This document shows positions 7,197 through 15,686 of a DNA stretch of 23,671 bases, piece by piece (position 1 is the first letter of the stretch; the number at the start of each line of letters is the position of its first letter). The DNA is from Deltaproteobacteria bacterium UBA6930 (GTDB lineage Bacteria > Myxococcota_A > UBA9160 > UBA6930). The position numbers were made by a program, and so were the translations under genes. The notes below the pieces were generated by a model, which was not told where the DNA came from, ran no database searches, and saw nothing but the letters and a program-made list of their open reading frames with translations. The stretch is from positions 1 to 23,671 of the forward strand of contig DKAI01000176.1 of the NCBI GenBank assembly GCA_002450755.1, in the 5' to 3' direction.

Positions 7197-8273
7197 ATGG
7201 ATCTTGGCTTTACTGTACTGACACATATTGAGGACTGGAAGCTGGCCAAGGAGGCGGAGGATGTAGGTTTCGATTCCGTCTGGTTCCCCGATTCACAGAT
7301 GATTTGGTCAGATTGTTACTCGACAATGGCTCTTGCAGCGCAGGCTACTTCGAAAGTTCGCCTTGGCACGGGCGTATCGATTCCAGGTACGCGTATAGCG
7401 CCTGTGACCGCTCAGTCGATTGCTGGGATTAATCAACTCGCTCCTGGGCGTGTATTTCTTGGCTTGGGAACCGGAAATACTGCGATGAGAGTGATGGGGA
7501 TGAAACCTATGCTGTTGAAGGATTTCGAGGAATATTTACGTGTCCTCAAAGCTCTTCTCAAAGGGGAGGAGGTTGATTTTACTTTTAATGGCGTAACCAA
7601 GAGTATTCAGTTCCTTCATCAAGATCTTGGTTTTTACAACTTAGAAGACACCGTTCCTGTGTACGTAGCGGCCAATGGTCCGAAGGCCTTAAGGCTTGCA
7701 GGTAAGTATGGCGACGGACTCATATCCGCCGCTGCTGAAAAGCCGGAGGAGGTGGCATTTAGCCTTGGAATGGTCCAAGAAGGGGCGGACTCTATTGGGC
7801 GAACTCTTCCGGATACATACCGAAAAATGTGTATCAGTAATGCTTTAGTTCTCGAGGCTGGAGAAAAGCTGACGGACGATCGCGTCATCGATCAGGTGGG
7901 AGCGTGGACGAACAATATACTCCATTTTGTTTACGAGATTTACGCTCTGGGTGGCGATGAGGAAATGGTCCCCGAGTACATGCGTGGTATTTGGGACGAA
8001 TATCACGACTTTGTAGAAAAAATGGAGACGCCAAAGGAGAAGAGGTATCGCGAAATGCACAACGGCCATTGTACATTTTTGCGACCTGAAGAAAGAAGAT
8101 TTGTTACCCCTGAGCTAATACGAGGGTCACTTATCGTCGGAAGTGTAGATGAAGTCGTTGAGCAAATTCTGGCGGCGGAATCAGCAGGACTCGACGAAAT
8201 TACCTTACTTCCGTCTTTAGAGTACTCTCGCATTGCAATGAAAGAGTTTGCTCAAGTGTTAAAGAAACTTTAA
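7197..8273 (+). CDS. LLM-class flavin/F420-dependent oxidoreductase (methylene-H4MPT reductase-like)
   Basis: This 358-residue LLM barrel starts MDLGFTVLTH at a well-placed ATG. It resembles the 5,10-methylenetetrahydromethanopterin reductase (Mer) branch: FDSVWFPDSQMIW, VRLGTGVSIPGTRIAPVTAQ, INQLAPGRVFLGLGTGNTAM and VPVYVAANGPKALRLAGKYG. The C-terminal GSLIVGSVDEVVEQI and LDEITLLPS blocks complete the barrel. An insertion-rich middle (about residues 215-305) is longer than in Mer. True Mer activity is unlikely because the same branch contains many bacterial oxidoreductases and there is no methanopterin gene nearby. It stands alone on the plus strand between a divergent and a convergent LLM gene. 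Reaction unknown. Confidence 0.88.
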   Translation: MDLGFTVLTHIEDWKLAKEAEDVGFDSVWFPDSQMIWSDCYSTMALAAQATSKVRLGTGVSIPGTRIAPVTAQSIAGINQLAPGRVFLGLGTGNTAMRVMGMKPMLLKDFEEYLRVLKALLKGEEVDFTFNGVTKSIQFLHQDLGFYNLEDTVPVYVAANGPKALRLAGKYGDGLISAAAEKPEEVAFSLGMVQEGADSIGRTLPDTYRKMCISNALVLEAGEKLTDDRVIDQVGAWTNNILHFVYEIYALGGDEEMVPEYMRGIWDEYHDFVEKMETPKEKRYREMHNGHCTFLRPEERRFVTPELIRGSLIVGSVDEVVEQILAAESAGLDEITLLPSLEYSRIAMKEFAQVLKKL

Positions 8274-8298
8274 AAAAGTTCGAAAAATGTTGTCCCTC

Positions 8299-9333
8299 TT
8301 AGTCCTTGCGTAGTTTCGGAAGAACATCTGCGCCGAATTGTTGTATGCAATTCAAGACTTGCGGTTTAGAAGGCCCCATAGGTAGACGAAAGCGCATAAT
8401 CAGGTAGTCGGCATCGATAGCCTCGCTCCACATTTCGATCTGTTCAATGCAATCAGTTGGTGAGCCGAGTACCATGTATTTTCTCAACTTTTCTATCGTG
8501 AAGTCAGCTGGTGATTCAAACTCAGGATTGGGAGGCAAGAGGTCCCATTTGTAATAGAAGAGCATTTCTTCTCGCCACAGATCTCCGAAAACTGATTCGG
8601 CTTCTTGTCTTGTGGGGGCAACCCAACCATCTCGTGCCAAAATCACACAGGGTTTTCTTCCTGATTTAGCTGCTGCTTCCCGGTATTGGTCGGCTTGACG
8701 TTTCGTGTTTTCAAGCGATTCCCAAAAAGGCAAAATGCCCCAGCCGTCGCCGATTAGTCCTGCTCGTTCGATAGCTTTTTCATAGGCAGCCCCGACCCAG
8801 AGAGGCGGGCCTCCAGGTTGATATGGCTTTGGATTGAGTAGGACATTATCAAATTGATACCTTTTCCCGTGATAGGACCACGGTTTCGTTTCTGTCCATG
8901 CCTTCCGCATGACCTCGAGGCTTTCCGTAAACATTGAGACTCTGTATTTAGGGTCTATACCGAAAAGTCTGAAGTAATCAGGGTGATATCCAATACCCAC
9001 GCCTAGTATGATCCTTCCTTTGGACATGAGATCAAGCATTGCTACGTCCTCGGCTAGGTGCATTGGATTATAAAAGGGCGGCTGTAAGACGAACGTACCT
9101 ATGTCGACGCGAGTGGTGCGTGCTGCATAAGCGGCCATGAGCGGAATTGGAGGAGGAAACATAGTCTCGGTTCGATGATGTCTTTCAGGAAGGAAGATTC
9201 CGTCAAAGCCCGCTGCCTCAGCGGCAATTCCTTCTTCGAGGATCTGTTCGCAAAAAGCGGCTGATGCCTCGGGTGAGGGGGCAGGTTGTTCATAGGGACC
9301 GCCATGGGTATCCGGCATATATCCAACTTTCAT
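8299..9333 (-). CDS. LLM-class flavin-dependent oxidoreductase
   Basis: This 344-residue luciferase-like monooxygenase family protein starts MKVGYMPDTHGG. Family blocks are GFDGIFLPERHH (42-53), VDIGTFVLQPPFYNPMHLAE, DLMSKGRIILGVGIGYHPD, YHGKRYQFDNVLLNPKPYQ and GGPPLWVGAAYEKAIERA. The C-terminal YMVLGSPTDCIEQI block is the usual late-barrel substrate/flavin-binding stretch. AAGGAGA is well placed before the ATG. The gene is convergent with the previous LLM gene (25-base gap) and divergent from the second BVMO, sharing a 155-base intergenic region. Such enzymes are normally two-component monooxygenases needing reduced FMN, or F420 enzymes; the sequence does not decide between these. Confidence 0.88.
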   Translation of the reverse strand: MKVGYMPDTHGGPYEQPAPSPEASAAFCEQILEEGIAAEAAGFDGIFLPERHHRTETMFPPPIPLMAAYAARTTRVDIGTFVLQPPFYNPMHLAEDVAMLDLMSKGRIILGVGIGYHPDYFRLFGIDPKYRVSMFTESLEVMRKAWTETKPWSYHGKRYQFDNVLLNPKPYQPGGPPLWVGAAYEKAIERAGLIGDGWGILPFWESLENTKRQADQYREAAAKSGRKPCVILARDGWVAPTRQEAESVFGDLWREEMLFYYKWDLLPPNPEFESPADFTIEKLRKYMVLGSPTDCIEQIEMWSEAIDADYLIMRFRLPMGPSKPQVLNCIQQFGADVLPKLRKD

Positions 9334-9488
9334 CTACGATTCTCCTTCCCGACATCGAAGTCGAAGATTTCGTTCGAAAGGGACGTTAGGACAGAGGGGG
9401 AGGCAATTCTCACCCCGAGGGGTCAAGAGGTAGATCCGCATCAGACCCTCAACTATCTTGGTCCCTATAGCCTATTGAAGGAGATCTC
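9334..9488. promoter_or_regulatory. Divergent regulatory region with a short palindrome
   Basis: This stretch of 155 bases lies between outward-facing LLM and BVMO genes. It contains TTTCGTTCGAAA (9368-9379), two complementary 5-base arms around TT. A second compact inverted repeat, ACCCC-GA-GGGGT, lies near 9411-9422. Either could be an operator, but no regulator gene is nearby and short palindromes arise by chance. Confidence 0.3.
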
Positions 9489-11096
9489 ATGAGCGCAAAT
9501 ACAAGCAACTCCCCCCGCCAACTGGATGCCGTCATTGTAGGCGCCGGATTCGCGGGACTTTATATGCTTCAGAAGCTCCGGAGTGAGGGTCTAAATGCGC
9601 GGGTGTTGGAGGCTGGCGAGGGAGTTGGCGGAACATGGTACTGGAATCGATATCCTGGAGCGCGATGTGACATTCCTAGCTTTCAATACTCTTATCAGTT
9701 TGACGAGAAATTAGAGCAAGAGTGGGAGTGGAAAGAAAGGTACGCGCCTCAACCTGAGATTTTGGAATATGCCAATCATATCGTAGACCGTTTTAATCTT
9801 GCTCCTCACATCCAACTGAAGACGAAGGTCGCTGAGGCTGTTTTTTCAGAAGAGGAAAACCGCTGGTCAATTACTACCACTGGAGGAGAACGATTTAGAG
9901 CGGCTTATTGCGTGATGGCTACGGGTTGTCTTTCTGCGGCCAATGACCCTGAGTTCCCAGGGAAAGATTCTTTTGCTGGAGAAACGTATCATACTGGGCG
10001 TTGGCCTCACGAAGGGGTTGATTTCAGCGGTAAAAGGGTAGGCATCATTGGTACGGGCTCTTCTGCGATACAGTCGATCCCACACATCGCTGAGCAGGCG
10101 GAACATTTATATGTCTTCCAAAGGACTCCAAACTACTCCGTTCCAGCCCGAAATGAGTCCCTGGATAAGGATTTCATTGCTGATATTAAAAGTAGATACC
10201 CTGAATATAGAGCCTTTACTCGGGACCAATTGATTGCCTGGGACGTAGAAATGAACGAAAAGACGGCTGCGGAATTGACGCCTGCTGAGCTTCGGACGGA
10301 ATGTGAACGCCGATGGGAGCTCGGAGGGCTGTATTTTTATGGAACCTTTGCAGATATGCTTTTGGATCAAGACTCTAACGATGTTGTGGCAGAGTTCGTT
10401 CGAGAAAAGATCAGAGAAAAGATCGATGACCCTGTTGTAGCAGATGCCCTTACACCTACCTCCGTTTTCGGTTGTAAGCGTGTTTGCGCAGATACCGGCT
10501 ACTTCGAAACTTTTAACCGCAGCAACGTCAGCTTGATAGATATTAAAGATTCACCGATTGACGAGATTCTTCCAAATGGTCTCCGAGTGGGTGAAGCCAG
10601 TTACGAGTTTGATGCTCTAATTTATGCGACAGGGTTTGATGCTATGACAGGTGCATTAGATCGTATTGATATTCGTGGGAAGAAAGGTCTTAGTCTTAAG
10701 GAAAAATGGTTGGCTGGACCACGAACGTATCTCGGTCTCGCCACCGCTAATTTTCCTAACCTCTTCATAGTGAGTGGGCCTGGTAGTCCTTCTGTTCTAA
10801 CAAACATGATTACGTCGATTGAGCAGCACGTTGAGTTCATTTCTGATTGTATAGGTTACATGAAGGCTAAGAATCTAAGTCGAATCGAAGCTTCTCTCGA
10901 TGCCGAGGACGATTGGGTTGATCACGTCAATGAAGTAGCGGGAAGCTCGCTCCTACTTGGATGTAACTCTTGGTATCTCGGCGCGAACGTGCCAGGGAAG
11001 CCGAGGGTCTTCATGCCTTACCTCGGCTTTCCTCCTTATGTTGAGAAGTGCGAATCGGTTGCAGCGGAGGGATACTCAGGCTTCCAGCTAAGTTAG
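9489..11096 (+). CDS. Flavin-containing Baeyer-Villiger monooxygenase (copy 2)
   Basis: This is a 535-residue cyclohexanone-monooxygenase-type enzyme (FAD, NADPH, O2; ketone to ester or lactone). It has FAD motif VGAGFAG (17-23), GTWYWNRYPGARCD (48-61) with the conserved Asp, and the BVMO fingerprint F162-G164-H168-W172-P173. It also has NADPH motif IIGTGSSA (186-193), KR at 330-331, ATGFD at 380-384, and the canonical FPNLFIVSGPGSPSVLTNM stretch (422-440). Every signature is textbook, unlike copy 1, so it is the better candidate for ordinary ketone oxidation. AAGGAG lies close before the ATG. It is a single-gene unit, convergent with an LLM gene. An alpha/beta hydrolase some 2.6 kb downstream could cleave its ester or lactone product. 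Confidence 0.95.
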   Translation: MSANTSNSPRQLDAVIVGAGFAGLYMLQKLRSEGLNARVLEAGEGVGGTWYWNRYPGARCDIPSFQYSYQFDEKLEQEWEWKERYAPQPEILEYANHIVDRFNLAPHIQLKTKVAEAVFSEEENRWSITTTGGERFRAAYCVMATGCLSAANDPEFPGKDSFAGETYHTGRWPHEGVDFSGKRVGIIGTGSSAIQSIPHIAEQAEHLYVFQRTPNYSVPARNESLDKDFIADIKSRYPEYRAFTRDQLIAWDVEMNEKTAAELTPAELRTECERRWELGGLYFYGTFADMLLDQDSNDVVAEFVREKIREKIDDPVVADALTPTSVFGCKRVCADTGYFETFNRSNVSLIDIKDSPIDEILPNGLRVGEASYEFDALIYATGFDAMTGALDRIDIRGKKGLSLKEKWLAGPRTYLGLATANFPNLFIVSGPGSPSVLTNMITSIEQHVEFISDCIGYMKAKNLSRIEASLDAEDDWVDHVNEVAGSSLLLGCNSWYLGANVPGKPRVFMPYLGFPPYVEKCESVAAEGYSGFQLS

Positions 11097-11129
11097 AAGC
11101 TTAGGGGTTCTATTTTTTCCCCCAGCTTC
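11096..11129. terminator. Hairpin between convergent genes, possible bidirectional terminator
   Basis: GAAGCT (11096-11101) and GGGG (11104-11107) pair with CCCC and AGCTTC (11119-11129), leaving a small internal bulge and an 11-base loop that contains six T. It sits exactly at the convergent stops of the BVMO and the LLM gene. No T-run follows either arm, so it is not a classic intrinsic terminator. Confidence 0.4.
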
Positions 11130-12180
11130 GAAGTTCCGGCATCACTTTCTCGGCAAAAGTGGTCATGCTGTTTTTGGCCGTCTCGTAGCTCATGCCGGAG
11201 TAGCTGAAAATGGTGTTTGCTTGGAAATCTCCGATGATCTTCCCTCGGGCTTCGTATTTTTCGAGAATCTGTTGAGGCGTTCCCCAAACGTTCGCATTCA
11301 CGAACCCTTCGACCATGGCTTCATGGCCAACGATCTCAAGTGCGGACCCGGCATCGCTGTAGTGTGAGTAGCTCTTCGATTCTTTGAGGTGCTCTCCGAA
11401 TATCTCGTAGTGTTCTGCAAAGCTTTCGAAATATCTTGCGACATACTTGTGAGCGCCTTCTTCTGCCTCGTCCGCGCTGTCCGCGCAGAAGGTAAGGTCT
11501 GCAGTCATAACTGGCGGGGCTTCCACTCCGTGGTGTTGAAGGAAGAGGCTTCTATGGTTTTGGATGTCTCCGACGACATCTTCCCAAGGCTTGTAGGCAA
11601 ACATTGCTTGGGTGGCGCCTACCTCGGCGCAAATCGGAACTGTGTCCGGTGACATGGCAACCATGAATTTTCGACCCTCAAAGCTCTTGAAGGGACCTGG
11701 GCGTAGTGGAGCTTGCGGCTGGCGGTAATAGGGTCCGTCGCCTTCGATAAAACCGGTCTCGACAGCATTGCAAACCATTCGGGCAGCTTCATCAAAACGA
11801 TCTCTTGATTCCTCGAGTTCTACCTGGAAGGCGTTGTACTCGCGCTTCGCGAGCCCTCTTGCCATGCCGAGGATCGCGCGGCCATCAGAGAGGTGATCTA
11901 GAACAATCGCCCTTTCAGCAACGCGTAGGGGATCGTTCCAAGGAAGAATGACTCCCATTGTTCCCAACTTAATTCGATCCGTAATAGCGGCCATGTAGCC
12001 CAGAAACTGGAAATTATCCGGAGACATCGAATAGCCATTGAAGTGGTGTTCGACGCAAAAAAGAGTGTCGAAGCCAAGCGGCTCTGCGAGCTTGTTAACG
12101 GCTAGCTCCTTTTTGTAGAAATCATAGTCTTTATCGTGGTCTCTGAAGTTGTTCCAGAAGCTGAGAAAATGAACGTTCAT
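11110..12180 (-). CDS. LLM-class flavin-dependent oxidoreductase (alkanal-monooxygenase-like)
   Basis: This 356-residue luciferase-like barrel starts MNVHFLSFWNNF. The luciferase-type FDTLFCVEHHFNGYSMSP block (37-54) is followed by IKLGTMGVILPWNDPLRVAE, LDHLSDGRAILGMARGL and FMVAMSPDTVPICAEVG. It has a long helical region before the C-terminal ANTIFSYSGMSY. The EHH motif is typical of the branch containing alkanal monooxygenase alpha-type and related FMNH2-dependent enzymes. GGAGG is 6 bases before the ATG. It is divergent from the five-member plus-strand operon. Natural substrate unknown; the family does not predict light emission. Confidence 0.88.
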   Translation of the reverse strand: MNVHFLSFWNNFRDHDKDYDFYKKELAVNKLAEPLGFDTLFCVEHHFNGYSMSPDNFQFLGYMAAITDRIKLGTMGVILPWNDPLRVAERAIVLDHLSDGRAILGMARGLAKREYNAFQVELEESRDRFDEAARMVCNAVETGFIEGDGPYYRQPQAPLRPGPFKSFEGRKFMVAMSPDTVPICAEVGATQAMFAYKPWEDVVGDIQNHRSLFLQHHGVEAPPVMTADLTFCADSADEAEEGAHKYVARYFESFAEHYEIFGEHLKESKSYSHYSDAGSALEIVGHEAMVEGFVNANVWGTPQQILEKYEARGKIIGDFQANTIFSYSGMSYETAKNSMTTFAEKVMPELRSWGKK

Positions 12181-12418
12181 CTAGGTCCTCCGATTAATAC
12201 TGCTTGGGGTTAGTTTAGCGAGGCGTAGAGCTGGATGGTATTCCTGAGAAGATCCCGAGTGAATAAAATTCGAGATAAAGAGGTTTCTTGAAAAAAGGTA
12301 CAAGACATTGAATTTAATACATTTTTTTATCCTATTAGACTCTTCTACATATATGATTTTTCAATAACCCTTAATTAATCAAGGTTTCAACTATCCTTCT
12401 TTTTGCGGGAGCGAGAAC
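12181..12418. promoter_or_regulatory. AT-rich divergent intergenic region
   Basis: This stretch of 238 bases lies between the minus-strand LLM gene and the plus-strand operon and is markedly AT-rich at about 12290-12385. It must carry the operon promoter. Several TTGAAT/TATTAG-like hexamers occur, but none has good spacing, so I name no specific promoter. No coding region is visible. Confidence 0.4.
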
Positions 12419-12709
12419 GTGGGTTACTTCGTAGGCGTAGACATTGGCGGTACATTTACAGATTGCGTAGTTCTTGGTGATGATGGCAGTGTTACCCAGA
12501 GCAAAGCATCCACCACTCCGGAAAATCTTACGCGAGGTTTTCTGCGCGCAATCGAAATCGGTGGTGAGCAGTTAGATCTCAGTTTACGGCAACTCCTAGA
12601 AGAGACCGAATTGCTTCTTCACGGAACCACAGTTGCCACGAACCTACTGGTTCAGATGGCCGGCGCTACTACGGACATCGCTATATTATCTCTATTCAAT
12701 AAAGACTAG
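12419..12709 (+). pseudogene. Truncated hydantoinase/oxoprolinase subunit A (N-terminal remnant)
   Basis: A 96-codon frame starts at GTG with GGGAG 7 bases upstream. Its first 82 or so residues are a clear match to the start of HyuA, the ATP-dependent hydantoinase or 5-oxoprolinase subunit. It has the nucleotide-binding YFVGVDIGGTFTDCVVL (3-19), KASTTPENLTRGFL and LLLHGTTVATNLLV (65-78). Full HyuA is close to 700 residues. Here similarity fades after MAGATT and a stop follows, with no continuation in any frame because the LLM start codon is 10 bases on. This looks like an internal deletion that removed the rest of hyuA and any hyuB. The surviving start site and intact frame could still be translated, perhaps only as a leader that couples translation of the next gene. 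It cannot be an active hydantoinase alone. Confidence 0.8.
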
Positions 12710-12713
12710 GGAG
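12709..12713 (+). promoter_or_regulatory. Ribosome binding site overlapping the HyuA-remnant stop codon
   Basis: GGGAG begins on the last base of the TAG stop of the remnant and lies 6 bases before the ATG at 12720. It supports that ATG over the in-frame TTG at 12633 and suggests translational coupling. Confidence 0.75.
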
Positions 12714-12719
12714 ATCAAA

Positions 12720-13634
12720 ATGAAGTTTGGGGTGCATTTGCCTGATGCTGGAAACATTGCCACAAGAGAGAATCTTGTCTCCGTTGCTCAATTAGCCGAT
12801 GAGCTTAGATTCGATTCGGTCTTCAGTAGCGACCATATTGCTTGGCCGGACCCGGATAGCCTCAAATCCAAGTATCCATATAATGACGAAGGTGATTTTA
12901 TTCCAGTGGATACGCCCTGGTTGGATTGCATTGGGAGTTTGATTTATATCGCTGGAGTAACAGAACATGTTCAACTCGGTACAACGGTCATAATTCTCGG
13001 ATATAGGCCGGTGATTCAGCAGGCTAAACTTTGGGCAACTTTAGATGTGTTGTCCGGAGGAAGAGCGATTCTTGGCGTTGGAGTAGGGTGGATGAAGGAG
13101 GAGTTTGAGACCTTAGGGATGCCCTACGACCAAAGAGGCAAAAGAGCCGATGAATTCCTTGAAATTTTTGACGTCTTATTCCGCGAAGATAGGCCGCAGT
13201 TTAAAGGTGAGTTCACGAAGTTTGGTCCTGTGGGATTTGAACCGAAGCCGGTTAATGGACACATTCCTATCTGGGTTGGAGGTCATAGCCAGCGCGCTTA
13301 TGAGCGAACGGCAAAATATGGAGATGCTTGGCACGCTGCCTTTGGATCCCCAGAAGATATTAAGAAACAATGGGATGGAGTAACGAGAGAATGCGAGAGA
13401 ATAGATAGGGATCCGGGGGAAATAGAACTTACTGCATTGCTGGGAATTGAATTCGATGGACAGGCGGATGGTAACGGATGGTTTTGGGGTTCCTCCGAAC
13501 AAATCGCAGAATCCCTTTTAGCTTACAAGGAAGCAGGAATTACGCATTTGGTCTGCTGGTTTACTGGAAGTCCTGCCAAGAGATTAAGCGCGATTCAGAA
13601 GTTTCACGAAGAAGTGCGGCCCAATCTTAGCTAA
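12720..13634 (+). CDS. LLM-class F420-dependent oxidoreductase (TIGR03619-like)
   Basis: This 304-residue LLM barrel begins MKFGVHLPDAGN. Family blocks are FDSVFSSDHIAWPD (31-44), VQLGTTVIILGYRPVIQQAK, LDVLSGGRAILGVGVGWMKE, FGPVGFEPKPVNGHIPIWVG and WGSSEQIAESL. These resemble the TIGR03619 F420-dependent group, like the gene at 6123 but clearly divergent from it. It is second in the operon that starts with the HyuA remnant, whose stop codon overlaps its Shine-Dalgarno. The next gene, an alpha/beta hydrolase, follows after 84 bases. The reaction is unknown and cofactor F420 is inferred from family membership. Confidence 0.88.
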   Translation: MKFGVHLPDAGNIATRENLVSVAQLADELRFDSVFSSDHIAWPDPDSLKSKYPYNDEGDFIPVDTPWLDCIGSLIYIAGVTEHVQLGTTVIILGYRPVIQQAKLWATLDVLSGGRAILGVGVGWMKEEFETLGMPYDQRGKRADEFLEIFDVLFREDRPQFKGEFTKFGPVGFEPKPVNGHIPIWVGGHSQRAYERTAKYGDAWHAAFGSPEDIKKQWDGVTRECERIDRDPGEIELTALLGIEFDGQADGNGWFWGSSEQIAESLLAYKEAGITHLVCWFTGSPAKRLSAIQKFHEEVRPNLS

Positions 13635-13718
13635 AAGCACGTCGTCAGGAGATTTTAGGTAAAAATAAGAGGAATCGATAATTCTACATCGAGTATTGTA
13701 GGACTCAAGGAGAACTGT

Positions 13719-14489
13719 ATGGAGCATGAGCAGAAGACTCTTAATGTCCGCGGGAAGAACATCGAAATGTTGGTTGGCGGTGAGGGTCCAGACCTCTTGT
13801 ACATGCATAGCGCAGGAGGAGAAATTGCATGGCTTCCGTTCTTTGAGTCACTTTCCTCGAAATTCAAAGTTCACGTTCCCGCACATCCGGGATTTTCGAA
13901 CTCTTCGGGTTTGGAAGAGATCGATTCCATCGAAGATATTGTATTCCACACTACGGATTTAATGAAAGAGTTGGATTTGAAGAATCCCGCAATGGTAGGC
14001 CTCTCTCTTGGAGGATGGATTTCCGCTGAGTTTGCGACGCGCTATAGCGAGAGAATAAGCTCCCTCGTGCTTATCGCACCTGTTGGTATGCGACCGCCTG
14101 AAGGCGATATTTTTTCAGCTTCTCCAAAAGAAATGCGTCAACTCGTCTTTAGCGAACCGGAATCGGATCTTGCTCAGGGTTTTATTCCAGATCAAGGCGA
14201 TGCGGAGACGATGACGATGGCCTTTCGTGCCAAGCAGGCGACCGCACGAGTAGGTTGGAATCCATATCTACACAATCGTAAACTCGAGGGGCGTCTGTAT
14301 CGAATTGATGTACCAACACTGATTATAGGCGCCGATAAGGATGCGCTCGTGTCCGAAGAGCATTGTCGTTTATACGAGAATGGGATTGCGAATTCTAAGT
14401 TTGTAAACATCGAAGGGGCTGGCCATGCCGTTCCATTCGAGCGGCCTCAAGATGTCGCAGATGCCGTTATTAGCTTTCTTGTTGGCTAA
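13719..14489 (+). CDS. Alpha/beta hydrolase
   Basis: This is a 256-residue single-domain alpha/beta hydrolase with a complete triad: nucleophile Ser96 in VGLSLGGW, acid Asp206 or Asp208 in IIGADKDAL, and His236 in EGAGHAVPFERP. The oxyanion region is YMHSAGGEIAW (28-38). It has no signal peptide and is probably cytosolic. Length and motifs fit the esterase, lactonase and C-C hydrolase group (MhpC-like). Flanked by LLM monooxygenases in an operon, it may hydrolyse an ester, lactone or ring-fission product made by them or by the BVMOs. AAGGAG is well placed before the ATG and the next gene starts 26 bases after the stop. The exact bond cleaved cannot be read from the sequence. Confidence 0.9.
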   Translation: MEHEQKTLNVRGKNIEMLVGGEGPDLLYMHSAGGEIAWLPFFESLSSKFKVHVPAHPGFSNSSGLEEIDSIEDIVFHTTDLMKELDLKNPAMVGLSLGGWISAEFATRYSERISSLVLIAPVGMRPPEGDIFSASPKEMRQLVFSEPESDLAQGFIPDQGDAETMTMAFRAKQATARVGWNPYLHNRKLEGRLYRIDVPTLIIGADKDALVSEEHCRLYENGIANSKFVNIEGAGHAVPFERPQDVADAVISFLVG

Positions 14490-14515
14490 AAAATTTTACA
14501 AGGAGAAGTACCGAG

Positions 14516-15679
14516 ATGCGCTTCTATAACTTTCATTTGATGCCTTGGCCAGATCTTCCAGCAGATTACGACGACATAGAAAAGTATCCGTCGGCTTGGG
14601 TTACGCTGTCGAATTCCTACTACGATCCGAAGAAGGGTCATAAGGTTTATAACGAGTACTTGGATCAGCTCGAGTATGCAGAAGAGTTGGGGTACGATGG
14701 GGTCTGTGTAAACGAGCATCATCAAAATGCTTATGGAACAATGCCTGCTCCCAACATCATTGCAGCGATGCTCGCGCGACGTACTGAAAAAATTAAAATC
14801 TGTCTGGTTGGAAATGGACTTCCTTTAAGAGACCATCCGATTCGCATTGCTGAAGAAGTGGCAATGTTGGATGTGGTGACGGGAGGTCGAATAATTTCAG
14901 GCTTTGTGCGGGGTATAGGCGACGAATACACTTCCCTTGGAATCAATCCAACCTATTCGCACGAAAGATTCAAAGAAGCTCACGATTTGATTATCCGATC
15001 CTGGACAGAAGAGGGGCCTTTCTCTTTTTATGGAAAACACTATGAAGCGAGGTATGTGAACGTCTGGCCTAGACCTTTGCAGAAGCCTCATCCCCCAATT
15101 TGGGTGCCCGGATTTGGGAGTAGGGAAACCGTGGAATGGTGCGCACACCCAGAAAGGATGTACGCATACTTAGCCGTTTTTATGCCCGATCACATGATTA
15201 AAATGTTTTTTGACCTTTATCGTGAAAGCGCGGAAACCTTTGGTTATTCCGCTTCGCCTTACCAGATGGGCCACCTGGTGCCGGTTTACGTGGGGGAAAC
15301 GGACGAGAAAGCTGAGCTCGAAGCGGCTGAACACGTGCTTTGGCTGTATCACTACGGTCTTCGGCACAAGTGGGAGCAATTTTTCCCACCGGGTTATGCG
15401 AAACCCGAAGCTATGCAAACCATAATGGAAAATGCTGCAGAACTTGATTTTGCAAGCTTCGATTTTAAAACCTTGAATGATAAGGGTTATTGCATTGTAG
15501 GGAGCGCCGATACAGTACGCGAGAGACTTGCAGGTTATTCGCGAGATCTTGGCTTTGGTTTAGTCCTCGCCTTGACGCACTTTGGGGCGATGTCTCACGA
15601 ACAAACGAAGGGGAATATGGCGAGGTTCGCCACAGATGTAATGGGTCCTCTCCGAGAAGAATTTTCAGATATGGTTTAA
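14516..15679 (+). CDS. LLM-class flavin-dependent oxidoreductase (luciferase-like)
   Basis: This 387-residue LLM protein starts MRFYNFHLMPWPDLP. Indicators are YDGVCVNEHHQNAYGTMPAP (59-78, with the EHH luciferase motif), ICLVGNGLPLRDHPIRIAEE, DVVTGGRIISGFVRGIGDEY, YHY-containing helices in the later barrel, and GYCIVGSADTVRERLAGY. It has a longer N-terminal segment (residues 12-45) rich in aromatic residues, placed before the first barrel strand is complete; it may shape the substrate pocket. Shine-Dalgarno AAGGAG lies 10 bases upstream. It is the fourth member of the operon, 26 bases after the alpha/beta hydrolase and 7 bases before the RutA-like gene. Probably an FMNH2-dependent monooxygenase, by analogy with EHH-type members. 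Confidence 0.88.
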   Translation: MRFYNFHLMPWPDLPADYDDIEKYPSAWVTLSNSYYDPKKGHKVYNEYLDQLEYAEELGYDGVCVNEHHQNAYGTMPAPNIIAAMLARRTEKIKICLVGNGLPLRDHPIRIAEEVAMLDVVTGGRIISGFVRGIGDEYTSLGINPTYSHERFKEAHDLIIRSWTEEGPFSFYGKHYEARYVNVWPRPLQKPHPPIWVPGFGSRETVEWCAHPERMYAYLAVFMPDHMIKMFFDLYRESAETFGYSASPYQMGHLVPVYVGETDEKAELEAAEHVLWLYHYGLRHKWEQFFPPGYAKPEAMQTIMENAAELDFASFDFKTLNDKGYCIVGSADTVRERLAGYSRDLGFGLVLALTHFGAMSHEQTKGNMARFATDVMGPLREEFSDMV

Positions 15680-15686
15680 GTGAATA

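Noticed and set aside
8266..8290. Short AT-rich hairpin AACTT/AAGTT between convergent LLM genes as a terminator
   Set aside because: Only five AT-rich pairs and no adjacent T-run; too weak to call.
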